Source of the DNA: Nostoc sphaeroides
Lineage (GTDB): Bacteria; Cyanobacteriota; Cyanobacteriia; Cyanobacteriales; Nostocaceae
NCBI RefSeq assembly: GCF_003443655.1
Contig: NZ_CP031941.1
Span: 1,855,501 to 1,919,500, forward strand
Reading direction: 5' to 3'
DNA: 64,000 bases
The translations under genes were made by a program, and so were the position numbers. The notes beneath the pieces were generated by a model. It was not told the origin of the DNA, did no database searches, and saw nothing but the letters and a program-made list of their open reading frames with translations. Below, piece after piece: positions 1 to 9,341 of the stretch. How positions within the stretch are numbered: position 1 is the stretch's first letter; every line of letters begins with the position of its first letter.

Positions 1-2
1 TG

Positions 3-800
3 GCAGCTTGTAACGACTACGGCACGAGAAGCGCTTACAGTGATTTTGGTCAGGCGGTCTGGTGTGCCTTCCCCAGCAACAATGGCGACAGTTCTCAAAC
101 GCCTGGAATTTGGACAACCGATCGCTCTGGTGTAGTTGGCTATAATTCGGGTAATCGGAATCTGGGTGACGTTCCAGGTAACTACACGAACCAATTCGGC
201 GGTACTTCCAGTGCTTGTCCAGGTGCAGCTGGTGTAGCAGCTCTAATTATTGCTAGAAACCCAAGTCTGCGTTGGGACGAAGTGCGAGATATTATTAAAC
301 GCTCTTGCGATCGCATTGATCCATCTGGAGGTAAATATGATACCAATGGTCGTAGCCCTTTCTACGGTTACGGTCGAATGAATGCTCTAAAAGCTGTAGA
401 ATTAGCCAAGCCACCTGAAACATCACCCATCAGTAGATTCCAGGCAGTGCAAGATATCCCAATTAACGACTTACAAACATCAACATTGTCGTTGGCGATC
501 GCTACTACGGGCCTCGTGAAATCCATCAAAGTTAATGTAGACATCGAGCATACTTTTATTGGGGATCTTGTAGTTACTCTCCTTCCCCCAGTGCAAACAG
601 GCGTACTTCCTGTAATTCTGCACGATCGCCAGGGCGGAGCTACAGATAATATTAAAACAACCTATGACGAGATAAATACCCTTAAACTTGCTGCCCTTAA
701 AGGTAAAAATCCCCAAGGAACCTGGACTCTGGAAGTTGCAGATAAAGCTGAGGCAGATACAGGAAAAATTCGCAGTTTCACCATTGAAATCGGATTTTAA
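3..800 (+). CDS. Subtilisin-like S8 protease with C-terminal P domain (5' partial)
   Basis: The reading frame is open from the window edge, so the N-terminus and the catalytic Asp and His are missing. The visible part contains the catalytic-serine motif GGTSSACPGAAG (about residues 66-77 of the fragment), followed by the end of the S8 domain. A proprotein convertase P domain of about 120 residues follows, ending in SFTIEIGF. This architecture fits secreted calcium-dependent serine proteases of cyanobacteria such as PrcA, but the identity with PrcA was not tested. It probably acts in the periplasm or outside the cell. The stop is TAA. The family call rests on the serine motif plus the P domain and is firm; the substrate is unknown. 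Confidence 0.9.
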   Translation, partial: AACNDYGTRSAYSDFGQAVWCAFPSNNGDSSQTPGIWTTDRSGVVGYNSGNRNLGDVPGNYTNQFGGTSSACPGAAGVAALIIARNPSLRWDEVRDIIKRSCDRIDPSGGKYDTNGRSPFYGYGRMNALKAVELAKPPETSPISRFQAVQDIPINDLQTSTLSLAIATTGLVKSIKVNVDIEHTFIGDLVVTLLPPVQTGVLPVILHDRQGGATDNIKTTYDEINTLKLAALKGKNPQGTWTLEVADKAEADTGKIRSFTIEIGF

Positions 801-807
801 ACCAAGA

Positions 808-880
808 GACATCTCCAGAAATTAATTATGCGTTACCTGAAACCCTTGTCTTGACGGCGATTTATCGCGTCTCTTGCCTT
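808..880 (+). repeat. 3'-flanking repeat shared with 20387-20455, terminator-like
   Basis: Directly after the protease stop lies a segment with the landmarks GACAT-TCCAGAAATTA, ATGCGTTA and AACCCTTGT-TTGAC. The same landmarks follow the unrelated epimerase gene at 20387. Here it continues into GACGGCGATTTATCGCGTC, an imperfect hairpin. It may act as a transcription terminator or be a dispersed repeat that settles behind genes. Confidence 0.5.
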
Positions 881-923
881 AACCGAACCGTATTGAGGGT
901 ATTGGTTTAAGGATAATTATAGG

Positions 924-1027
924 CCAATACAGTTCAGATAAGACCAAAACACTTGTAGAGACGGCGATTTATCGCGTCTTATAGAGACGGCGATTTAGTA
1001 GAAATAGCGCTTAACTGAACCGTATTG
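924..1027. mobile_element. MITE-like element (family 1), with 9-bp target duplication
   Basis: The ends are inverted repeats: CAATACAGTTCAGATAAG on the left against CTTAACTGAACCGTATTG on the right. The 9-mer AATTATAGG flanks both sides (915-923 and 1028-1036), as expected for a target site duplication. The interior holds two copies of a GAGACGGCGATTTA motif and no gene. A related element with the same ends lies at 10394-10499. Confidence 0.75.
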
Positions 1028-1057
1028 AATTATAGGCTGGGTGAGCGATCGCATAAT

Positions 1058-1411
1058 TTAAATTACTTTGGAAAATACCCACCCAATCCCTAGCCCTATC
1101 AAGGTGATTTTTATATTCATTACCACTTCTTTATTCGGCAGTTGAGCCTTTTTACTCGGCAGTTGAACCTTTTTACTCGGCAGTTGAACCTTTTTACTCG
1201 GCAGTTGAATCTTTTTACTCGGCAGTTGAACCTTTTTACTCGGCAGTTGAACCTTTTTACTCGGCAGTTGAACCTTTTTACTCGGCAGTTGAGCCTTTTT
1301 ACTCGGTAGTTGAGCCTTTTTACTCGGCAGTTGAGCCTTTTTACTCGGTAGTTCGCACACAAGAGGCGAAACTCTGGTTTTGAGGTAGGGGCAATTCATG
1401 AATTGCCCCAA
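1058..1411 (-). CDS. Possible heptapeptide-repeat small protein
   Basis: A 117-codon minus-strand frame crosses the 21-bp repeat. It encodes about 20 N-terminal residues, ten copies of LPSKK(A/V/I)Q and a C-terminal hydrophobic segment (NIKITLIGLGIGWVFSKVI) that could span a membrane once. Changes between units are mostly Ala/Val/Ile swaps at one position, which would suit a protein under mild constraint. However, the overlapping minus-strand frame (1120-1362) is open too, so the frame may be a by-product of the repeat. It lies downstream of thiC on the same strand with no clear ribosome binding site. Function is unknown and reality is uncertain. Confidence 0.3.
   Translation of the reverse strand: MGQFMNCPYLKTRVSPLVCELPSKKAQLPSKKAQLPSKKAQLPSKKVQLPSKKVQLPSKKVQLPSKKIQLPSKKVQLPSKKVQLPSKKAQLPNKEVVMNIKITLIGLGIGWVFSKVI
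1141..1355. repeat. 21-bp tandem repeat, ten copies
   Basis: The unit GTTGAACCTTTTTACTCGGCA (allowing G/A/T variants) repeats with an exact 21-bp period at 1141, 1162, 1183, 1204, 1225, 1246, 1267, 1288, 1309 and 1330; a degenerate partial unit begins at 1351. The period is a multiple of three, so several frames stay open through it. On the minus strand one frame reads as a heptapeptide LPSKKVQ repeat. Confidence 0.95.
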
Positions 1412-1464
1412 AGCACGTCTAGTTTTGCGGATGAAAAGCTATTGTAACGACACAAGACAATCTG

Positions 1465-2940
<1,476 letters not shown>

Positions 2941-3022
2941 TGTAGTGTACCACCTTCGTTATATCTGGGGGCAAGGGTATTAAAAATTTGTGCTGTTTTT
3001 TCGGAGTCTGGCGATGTCTACT

Positions 3023-3238
3023 CTACGACGGGCTGCGCCTACGCTGTTTTTGTTGAATAATGTCTAATATTGCCTTGTGGATTTCTTCTGGAGTCATTGA
3101 TGCGGGATAAGTCGCAGAGGGAGGTTTTGCCGTCAAACGATCCGCAAGTGCGTAAAAAGCCTCTTGATCATCTTGGTGTGCGATGACGTAGGCGCGTAAT
3201 TCTGCCTTGCTCATAGCATCAAAGTTTGTTTTACTCAT
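3023..3238 (-). CDS. DUF6887-type small protein
   Basis: A 71-residue acidic/basic helical protein (begins MSKTNFDAMSKAELRAYV, contains MTPEEIHKAI and ends QKQRRRSPS). It resembles the small cyanobacterial proteins grouped as DUF6887, which normally follow a DUF6888 gene, and that is the arrangement here. Its ATG overlaps the TGA of the upstream frame as ATGA, pointing to translational coupling. No function is known; the pairing of two tiny genes recalls toxin-antitoxin layouts, but nothing in the sequence proves that. Confidence 0.75.
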   Translation of the reverse strand: MSKTNFDAMSKAELRAYVIAHQDDQEAFYALADRLTAKPPSATYPASMTPEEIHKAILDIIQQKQRRRSPS

Positions 3239-3399
3239 GGATATTCCCAGTTGCCATCACGACTAATCAGAATTTCTATATCTTCTCCAGCCAAGATGAA
3301 TATTTTTCCAGTGCGCTCATCGTAAATTGGTTTGTAGGTATTTGTCAAAAATTGACACAGGTAGACACATTTTAAGGCTTGTGCTGCTGTTGGAAGGAT
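3235..3399 (-). CDS. DUF6888-type small protein, apparently with ATC start
   Basis: This 54-codon frame reads (I)LPTAAQALKCVYLCQ, then DERTGKIFILAGEDIEI and GNWEYP, matching my recollection of DUF6888 proteins. No ATG, GTG or TTG exists at the expected start. Instead an ATC codon (3399-3397) sits 5 nt after a perfect AAAGGAG box (3405-3411), and an in-frame stop lies a short distance upstream. Either the ATG mutated to ATC and the gene is crippled, or a rare ATC start is used. The frame is otherwise intact and couples to the DUF6887 gene through an ATGA overlap. It was missed by simple start-codon searches because of this. Confidence 0.55.
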   Translation of the reverse strand: MLPTAAQALKCVYLCQFLTNTYKPIYDERTGKIFILAGEDIEILISRDGNWEYP

Positions 3400-3527
3400 A
3401 ACCGCTCCTTTGATATAAAAGCTTATTTATATTTTATAGTAATTTAATGGAACCAAAGCGATACCATAGTCTGCTAATTTTGCCTTTGCTGAGATTTATG
3501 GTTATTGCCGTGTAAACATCTTGTGGT

Positions 3528-4004
3528 TTAACAAGCTGTAAGTCCAACATCAGAAGAAAAAGATTGTTCGCAATACTTTCTAATTAGGGCTTGGGCATTT
3601 TCTCGTCGGTTTCCTGTAAATAAATTACATACTACTTCTTCAGATTGAGAGTAAAGATGTAATAATCCAAAGTCTTTCAACCGTGAATAAAGTAAGGGAA
3701 TCTCTGCAAGAGCGAGTATAGTTGCTTTTTTGCGATCGCGCTCTTTTGCCTCATCTGAGTCATGATATGAAGACTGAAAATCTACAACCAAACAAGGTTT
3801 ATAATCATGGTTTGTTATTAAAGCATCCACATTAGAGCTAAAGAAAAATCTTTTTAGTTCCCAATCAATGCTATCATCTAGTTCGCAAAATTGGCATACG
3901 CTAACCTGTGTATGAATTTTATAACTATCATCTACACAAGTTTGCAAAAACTCTAGCATCCTTTCTTCGTATGCATTAACTAGCCTTCTTACTTTGACAG
4001 ACAT
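3528..4004 (-). CDS. DUF2726-like protein (PD-(D/E)XK-type fold)
   Basis: 158 residues. The centre (VDALITNHDYKPCLVVDF, then HDSDEAKERDRKKATIL, then AEIPLLYSRL) follows the DUF2726 pattern. In that family, an Asp, an acidic residue on the next strand and a D..K pair resemble a restriction-endonuclease-like core. Where the family usually has an acidic residue plus Gly, this protein reads VVDFQSSYH, so catalytic activity is uncertain. It ends in a Cys-containing tail. It lies 5 nt downstream of the 252-aa gene at 4010-4768, so the two are probably co-transcribed. A nucleic-acid role is inference only. Confidence 0.6.
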   Translation of the reverse strand: MSVKVRRLVNAYEERMLEFLQTCVDDSYKIHTQVSVCQFCELDDSIDWELKRFFFSSNVDALITNHDYKPCLVVDFQSSYHDSDEAKERDRKKATILALAEIPLLYSRLKDFGLLHLYSQSEEVVCNLFTGNRRENAQALIRKYCEQSFSSDVGLTAC

Positions 4005-4009
4005 TATTG

Positions 4010-4768
4010 TTACTCCATGAGGATTTTGGCAAAATAAGTAATAAATTCTTCTAAAACTTCTTTGGAATTTATAATTACCTGATATGCATAATTAAAAAGC
4101 TTATCTTTACCTATGTCGCCCTTACCAATTTTTAAGCAGCAGTCACTATTATCCAAAGAGTTTGAAAGTGGATGCTTCCTTATATATTTGTTTTGGATTA
4201 TATCAATGAGTTCCATATCATTAATATTCTGAATTTTAGAATCAGAATAAGCATTTTTGGCTTCATTATAAGCTATGCCATCAAAATTTAATTCAAAATC
4301 TCCTGCTATTTGTCCTTGAAAAGTTGCTCCATATTCTTTACTTAAATCAAAAAAAACGTTTTTTTGGCTAGGTATGATCCAATAAAATTTTGATATTTCC
4401 TGAAACATTGTTACTACATTTTTCAATTCAGGCATTTTTGTCAAAAAATTGATTGAAAAATTTAGCTTTAGCAAATATGGCTCTAATATCTCCTGAGGAA
4501 TAGAAATGGATAAACCTTCTTTTCTTTGAGCCAAAATTAGCTGATAACGTTTAGCTCCTTTTCTAGGATTTTTCAGTTTATATCCTATGTATTGAGATGT
4601 GCGTTTTTCCTCAAACTTGTTATAAAAACCAAGTTTATTCAGCAGACTGGTAGCCAAAGACATTAAATCTTCTCCGCCTTCAATCACCTGAATATTTGTT
4701 GAAATCAAACGAGGTACGCCGTTTTCTACCTCAAAACGCTGGATGACATCGTATATGATTTTTGACAT
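4010..4768 (-). CDS. Unknown protein paired with the DUF2726-like gene
   Basis: 252 residues, start ATG at 4768 (MSKIIYDVIQRFEVENGV). I recognise no family. It is soluble, rich in Lys, Ile, Asn and Phe, has no signal peptide or membrane segment, and appears to be mixed alpha/beta. Base composition is more AT-rich than the surrounding housekeeping genes, which suggests acquired DNA. It is the first gene of a two-gene unit with the DUF2726-like gene (5-nt gap). Such small unknown/nuclease-like pairs can be defence or conflict modules, but there is no direct evidence here. Confidence 0.7.
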   Translation of the reverse strand: MSKIIYDVIQRFEVENGVPRLISTNIQVIEGGEDLMSLATSLLNKLGFYNKFEEKRTSQYIGYKLKNPRKGAKRYQLILAQRKEGLSISIPQEILEPYLLKLNFSINFLTKMPELKNVVTMFQEISKFYWIIPSQKNVFFDLSKEYGATFQGQIAGDFELNFDGIAYNEAKNAYSDSKIQNINDMELIDIIQNKYIRKHPLSNSLDNSDCCLKIGKGDIGKDKLFNYAYQVIINSKEVLEEFITYFAKILME

Positions 4769-4908
4769 TAGCTATTTCCCAAAAACCTTAGGTTAGGTTC
4801 TTGTAAATAGTGTAACGCTTATTCTGAAATAATCCAATAGTCTTAGATAAGATTTTTAGATTTTCTGGGAAGTGCTTATTTACAGGGTATACTTAAGGCG
4901 ATCGCACC

Positions 4909-5093
4909 CCAATACTGCGTAGGTTTTGAAGATTTGTAGGTTGGGTTGAACTTTAGTGTTACCCAACAAAGCCCTGGAAATGCTGGGTTTCGTTCCTCAA
5001 ACGCCACGTGCTTCAAGTCGGGGAACCCGCCCAACGCAGTGGCTCCCCAACCTACACATTTTTATTTTTTAGCCAAAACCTACGCAGTATTGG
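4909..5093. mobile_element. 185-bp MITE with 20-bp perfect inverted ends and 8-bp target duplication
   Basis: CCAATACTGCGTAGGTTTTG (4909-4928) is matched perfectly by its reverse complement at 5074-5093. ATCGCACC lies on both sides (4901-4908 and 5094-5101), so insertion created an 8-bp duplication. The interior (GGTTGGGTTGAAC, GTTACCCAACAAAG, TGGGTTTCGTTCCTCAA, CCCCAACCTACAC) contains nested inverted repeats. A related interior without these exact ends occurs at 60501-60624. No coding capacity is evident. Confidence 0.9.
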
Positions 5094-5277
5094 ATCGCAC
5101 CCTCACACCCTTCAAGCAAAAGCTTTTAACCACCAGTTATTATGGGGCGATCGCCTTTACCGAGTTATCCGTGCCGGGAAAGCCCCTAAATTCTATTTAT
5201 GGGGGCACATCAGGGGCGAATTTATTCGCAGTGATACTTCTCTATTGTGATATAATTACGTTAGTGTATTCAACGTA

Positions 5278-6501
5278 ATGATGCTAGTATTTGAGGCAAA
5301 ATTGGAAGGAACAAAAGAACAGTACCAATCGCTTGATCAAGCGATTAGAACTGCCCGTTTTGTTCGCAATGCTTGTCTTCGGTACTGGATGGATAACAAG
5401 GGCATTGGGCGATATGACCTGAGTAAATTTTGCGCTGTTCTTGCTGCTAACACCGAGTTTCCTTGGGTCGCCAAGCTGAACTCGATGGCAAGGCAAGCTA
5501 GCGCTGAAAGAGCGTGGTCTGCTATTGCTCGATTTTTTGAGAACTGCAAGAAAAGCAAACCAGGGAAAAAAGGTTATCCACGATTCAGGAAAGAACAGAC
5601 AAATGGATCTGTTGAGTACAAGACCAGTGGGTGGCGGCTCTCTGAAGACCGTAGATACATCACTTTTTCGGATGGTTTTCAAGCAGGAACTTTTAAGCTT
5701 TGGGGAACTCGTGACCTGCATTTTTATCAGTTGAAGCAGTTTAAGCGCATTCGCGTTGTGCGTCGTGCAGATGGTTATTATTGCCAGTTTTGCATCGACC
5801 AAGATCGAATAGAAAAACGACAGCCAACTAATAAAACAGTTGGGTTAGATGTTGGTTTAAACTATTTCTTGACTGATAGTGATGGAAACCAAGTTGAGAA
5901 TCCCAGACATTTAAGAAAGTCGGAAAAATCGCTTAAACGGTTGCAACGTCGTTTCTCTAAAACTAAAAAAGGTTCTCAGAACCGGACTAAGTTTAGAAAT
6001 AAATTAGCCCGTAAGCACCTCAAGGTAAGTCGCCAGCGTAAAGACTTTGCTGTTAAGACGGCAAGGTGCGTAGTGATGTCTAACGACATCGTGGCATACG
6101 AGGACTTGAAGGTGCGAAATATGGTGAGGAATCATCACTTAGCCAAGTCAATTAATGACGCAGCGTGGACACAATTTCGGCAATGGGTTGAATATTTTGG
6201 CAAAGTGTTTGGTGTGGCAACTGTTGCAGTTCCACCCCACAATACAAGTCAAAATTGTTCTAACTGTGGCGAGATTGTCAAAAAATCCCTTAGCACTAGA
6301 ACTCATTCTTGTCCTCATTGTAGGCACACCCAAGATCGGGATTGGAACGCGGCGCGGAACATACTTGAGATCGGACTCCGTACCGTGGGGCACACGGGAA
6401 CGTTAATCGTCTCTGGAGACATCGACAAGAGCACAGGTGGGGAAACTCCTCTGGATAAGCCGAGTCGTGGAAAGAGAAAACCTAAGAAGGCAACTTCTTA
6501 G
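5278..6501 (+). CDS. tnpB: TnpB-type RNA-guided nuclease (IS200/IS605 family)
   Basis: 407 residues, close to the usual family length. All three RuvC positions are present: D191 in GLDVGLNYFL, E275 in AYEDLKVRN, and the DRDWNAARN motif (D353/D355). A four-cysteine zinc ribbon (CSNC...CPHC) precedes the last motif. TnpB proteins cleave DNA next to a short motif using an RNA made from the element's right end, helping the element persist. No TnpA gene is nearby, so this copy would depend on a transposase supplied from elsewhere. Two adjacent ATGs (5278 and 5281) are possible starts. The reading frame is complete. Confidence 0.93.
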   Translation: MMLVFEAKLEGTKEQYQSLDQAIRTARFVRNACLRYWMDNKGIGRYDLSKFCAVLAANTEFPWVAKLNSMARQASAERAWSAIARFFENCKKSKPGKKGYPRFRKEQTNGSVEYKTSGWRLSEDRRYITFSDGFQAGTFKLWGTRDLHFYQLKQFKRIRVVRRADGYYCQFCIDQDRIEKRQPTNKTVGLDVGLNYFLTDSDGNQVENPRHLRKSEKSLKRLQRRFSKTKKGSQNRTKFRNKLARKHLKVSRQRKDFAVKTARCVVMSNDIVAYEDLKVRNMVRNHHLAKSINDAAWTQFRQWVEYFGKVFGVATVAVPPHNTSQNCSNCGEIVKKSLSTRTHSCPHCRHTQDRDWNAARNILEIGLRTVGHTGTLIVSGDIDKSTGGETPLDKPSRGKRKPKKATS

Positions 6502-6535
6502 AATCCCCGCCATTTATGGCTGGGGTAGATGTCAA
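6502..6535 (+). mobile_element. Right-end hairpin of the TnpB element
   Basis: Immediately after the tnpB stop, CCCCGCCAT and ATGGCTGGGG form a stem (6505-6525), followed by AGATGTCAA. Subterminal hairpins plus a terminal ATGTCA sequence mark the right end of IS200/IS605-type elements, and the same ATGTCA ending appears at the other two elements of this window. The guide RNA scaffold would overlap this end. A candidate left-end hairpin (CCCCTAAAT...ATTTATGGGG) lies near 5185-5207, but the left boundary is not certain. Confidence 0.6.
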
Positions 6536-6696
6536 TTTGTACATTGCCTCATCCACTGCCCAGTTGCGCGAATTGTACCTGAGTAAAAGAAACCTCTAAA
6601 AAGGCTTTACTACGCAAAACCGTCCCTCTCCGATTTGGAGAGGGACAGACTTGAACTTTTGTTCAAGGCAGGGAGAGGTTTTTCAAACTCGTTGTC

Positions 6697-7176
6697 TCAG
6701 CAAGTAGGCACAGTTACTTGCGCGTGTTTATTAACGTAGTCCACAAATAATTGCTTCAGCCTGGGACTAACGCCAGCATGTTCAAAGAATCCAAAACCGA
6801 GATTCTTAGCTCTTGCTAAGGTTTCCTCTGGTGTTAATCCTTCCTGGATAGCGATACTTAAGAGTGCAATTCCAGTCGATCGCATTCCGGCTGCACAATG
6901 CACAACTGCTGGTTTAGGGATTTGTTCGAGTGTCCTGAGAATTTTGGTGATGGCCTCTTCATTCAAATTTTTTAAATCCACCTTGAGTGGAACATTCGTA
7001 TAATGCAGCCCCAATGCTTCCGCTACTTTTTGCTCATCCTGGGAAAATCCTAGCTCATCTGGCGATCGCAGATTTAGAACGGACTTAAAACCTTCTTGAA
7101 TAGCTTGCTCAAGCTGTTTTGGTATAACTTGTCCTGTTGTTGTCAAGTATTCATTAATCTGTATGGCGTTGATCAC
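6697..7176 (-). CDS. DUF442-type (beta-lactamase-hydrolase-like) phosphatase
   Basis: About 159 residues. The motif VVHCAAGMRSTG (near residues 92-103) is the phosphate-binding loop with its nucleophilic Cys followed by Arg, as in the tyrosine-phosphatase-like DUF442 family; in this family the loop is one residue shorter than classic CX5R. The preceding region VLNLRSPDELG is also typical. Members occur as single domains or fused to sulfide-quinone reductases. The start is chosen as the GTG at 7176, 5 nt after AAAGGAG; a second in-frame GTG at 7182 is too close to that box. The substrate is unknown. Confidence 0.8.
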   Translation of the reverse strand: MINAIQINEYLTTTGQVIPKQLEQAIQEGFKSVLNLRSPDELGFSQDEQKVAEALGLHYTNVPLKVDLKNLNEEAITKILRTLEQIPKPAVVHCAAGMRSTGIALLSIAIQEGLTPEETLARAKNLGFGFFEHAGVSPRLKQLFVDYVNKHAQVTVPTC

Positions 7177-7459
7177 ATTCACTCCTTTTCAATTTCTAAT
7201 GGCTTCCAGCTTGGTAAATAGTCTAATCAGCAAGCTTTAAGAAGATATTCAAATAAGCACCGCAAAATTAGCCAAATATCTAAAGATATTGCTTGATTAA
7301 TTCAAAATCTGTATTTTTAAGCTGGTTATTTTATTGCTTTATCCATAATATACGGTTTGTCGATAGATTTAAAGTAGATTAAAACATGTTATAGTTTTTA
7401 CGTATCAAATTACGGTAACTTATATTTTAGGAGTTGTCATCGATCGAATTACAGAACCT

Positions 7460-7957
7460 ATGAGCTATAACGAAATATCTCTTCGGCCTGCCCAAGAAAC
7501 AGATGCGTGGGTGCTGAGTGCAATTCATATTGCTGCCATTAAAGCTCTGCCTGCAACTTTTTACACCCGAAAAGAACTTTTAGCTTGGCGTAATAACCGC
7601 GACAAACCTGATGGTTCAAATATCTTGAAGAGTATGAAATTGGAAACTTTCTGGGTTGCGATCGAGGGAGATGTTGTTATAGGTTTTGCTAGTTTTATTG
7701 TTGATGAACTAATTGGGCTGTATGTCCATCCTAAATATCAAGGTAAAGGGATCGGGCGTGCTTTAGTTCAACATTTTTGCGATGAAGCAATTGCTCAAGG
7801 TATAGATAAGGTAATTACAACTGCTAGCCTCTATGCCGAAGGGTTTTATTTACGACTGGGATTTACTGCCATCCAAAAAGCACCTCATTATTTAAGAAGT
7901 GGAATAGTTGTCCCAGTTACTAAGATGAGTAAAGTATTAGCTATTGCACCGAAATAA
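7460..7957 (+). CDS. GNAT family N-acetyltransferase
   Basis: 165 residues. The acetyl-CoA binding signature is clear: LIGLYVHPKYQGKGIGRALV (about residues 88-107), followed by the C-terminal YAEGFYLRLGF motif. GNAT enzymes transfer an acetyl group to small molecules or proteins in the cytoplasm; the acceptor cannot be predicted. An AGGAG box lies upstream (about 7430-7434). It is a single-gene unit between the phosphatase (opposite strand) and a gene remnant. Confidence 0.9.
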   Translation: MSYNEISLRPAQETDAWVLSAIHIAAIKALPATFYTRKELLAWRNNRDKPDGSNILKSMKLETFWVAIEGDVVIGFASFIVDELIGLYVHPKYQGKGIGRALVQHFCDEAIAQGIDKVITTASLYAEGFYLRLGFTAIQKAPHYLRSGIVVPVTKMSKVLAIAPK

Positions 7958-8031
7958 ATTTGAGCCGATACTAAGAAGATTTTCAATAACTTTAAAAATG
8001 CTGGTATTAATATTATTTTTCTTCAAGCTGC

Positions 8032-8193
8032 GATAGCTGTGGTTTAGGAAACTTTTCTTACTGGATTGAGAAACTCCAAGAATATTACTTGAGAAAAACA
8101 GGAATGAAATTATTTCCTGGAAGTTTAAATATTAAGCTAGATCAACCTTACCATCTCCCGAAAAATGTAATTCGTCTGGAAAAGGAAGAATGA
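8032..8193 (+). pseudogene. Remnant of a DUF120-like (CTP-dependent riboflavin kinase-like) gene
   Basis: A frame without a start codon reads GLGNFSYWIEKLQEYY, then KLFPGSLNIKL, then PKNVIRLEKEE before TGA. The block F-PG-SLN-KL matches the substrate-binding signature of the DUF120/riboflavin kinase fold. A TAA closes the frame just upstream, and the N- and C-terminal parts are missing, so this is a decayed fragment of about 54 codons. The assignment rests on one motif and is moderate. Confidence 0.45.
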
Positions 8194-8242
8194 TGTCAGT
8201 GGTTAGAAAGCGAACCCTCTATATTGGGGATGAGCGCTCATA

Positions 8243-8968
8243 TCATGGCTGTTGCCCGTAAATAGGCACTAAAGTAAAGCGATCGCCACTAACTAAAAGC
8301 GCTTGTTGTTTTGCCAACACTTGTTTGCGTAACAAAAGTAATTGTCTATCTTTAATGCCTTCTGCCATCAATCCCTCAACAGTTCTCATGAGATAATCAG
8401 CGCAGGAACCTAATTTTCCAGATGCGGTAGCAATGCTATTAACAGTAGTTGTTAATGGTATCTGATGAGCGTACCTGGGATGTTGGCGATTGGCAACAAA
8501 GGCGATCGCTTGGAATTCCTGTGTACCATCAAACACCTTTACCCAACGAGCAACGTAGACACCACCTAACATCTCCCGTCGCCAAATCAGCAGTAATTCG
8601 GATGGTACATCAGCAGCCGCAACCCGATAAACAACACCACGACAACTACCCCCTCGATCAAGTCCTAAGAGTAATCCGGGATTTTCTGGAGTACCACGAG
8701 CCAGGATCATCCATGTACAGAAGCGCCGATGCCAACCATAAATGATCCCAGCACGGCGCTCGACGTATGTGATTAAGGGATTCCAAATTAGCGAACCGTA
8801 GGCAAATATCCAGATATCAGAATTTGGCGGTTGCTGTTGTAGTGTTTCATCAAGCGATCGCTGTAATTCATCTTCGCTCAGAGTTGTTAGCTTTATTCCA
8901 GAGTGTGATGCTTCTAAGAGTCTTGTCTGTTCATTTCCAGCTTCGAGATCGCTACGACTCAGTGACAT
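8243..8968 (-). CDS. ChaC-like gamma-glutamylcyclotransferase
   Basis: 241 residues. IFAYGSLIWNP (about residues 54-64) is the nucleotide-free glycine/serine loop of the ChaC family; downstream CTWMILARGTPENPGL, DRGGSCRGVVYRV and RREMLGGVYVARWV continue the family pattern, with the catalytic Glu expected in RREM. ChaC enzymes break down glutathione to 5-oxoproline and Cys-Gly in the cytoplasm. The protein has an N-terminal extension of about 50 residues before the core. ATG start at 8968. Monocistronic. Confidence 0.88.
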   Translation of the reverse strand: MSLSRSDLEAGNEQTRLLEASHSGIKLTTLSEDELQRSLDETLQQQPPNSDIWIFAYGSLIWNPLITYVERRAGIIYGWHRRFCTWMILARGTPENPGLLLGLDRGGSCRGVVYRVAAADVPSELLLIWRREMLGGVYVARWVKVFDGTQEFQAIAFVANRQHPRYAHQIPLTTTVNSIATASGKLGSCADYLMRTVEGLMAEGIKDRQLLLLRKQVLAKQQALLVSGDRFTLVPIYGQQP

Positions 8969-9341
8969 AATTTAGATTATTTCCTGTTTAACTGCTGTTT
9001 GCGGGTTTAAGTCCCCCGGTTCAATAAATAGGCAAGTTTTTTACTGGGGTTGAAATCCCCATTACAAAACTTAATTACGTTAGCGTAGCGATAGCGAAGC
9101 GTTAGCGACGCAGGAGCGTCGCGTCATTACGAATTACGAACTTGTGCCGAGCGAAGTCGAGGTATTACGAATTATTTTAATGTTCTTGTCCCGTTGGATA
9201 AACGATAACACAGCATGGGTTTTAGCAATGCAAACAAACAACGGGTAATGTTAACATCATGCAAACTATACCAATTTTAAATCATTCGTGAAAATTGATA
9301 TAAAATTTTTATTTACTCATATTCCTAAAATAGTATAAAAT
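8969..9341. other. Intergenic region with short repeats
   Basis: 373 bases without a gene. It contains a run of TAGCG/AGCGA-type repeats (about 9078-9122), then ATTACGAATTACGAA repeats. These are typical low-complexity cyanobacterial intergenic repeats. The last 80 bases are AT-rich and likely hold the promoter of the following glycosyltransferase. No RNA gene was recognised. Confidence 0.6.

Noticed and set aside
4946-5278. Open frames across the MITE at 4909-5093
   Set aside because: They run through the inverted repeat and continue without domain content.
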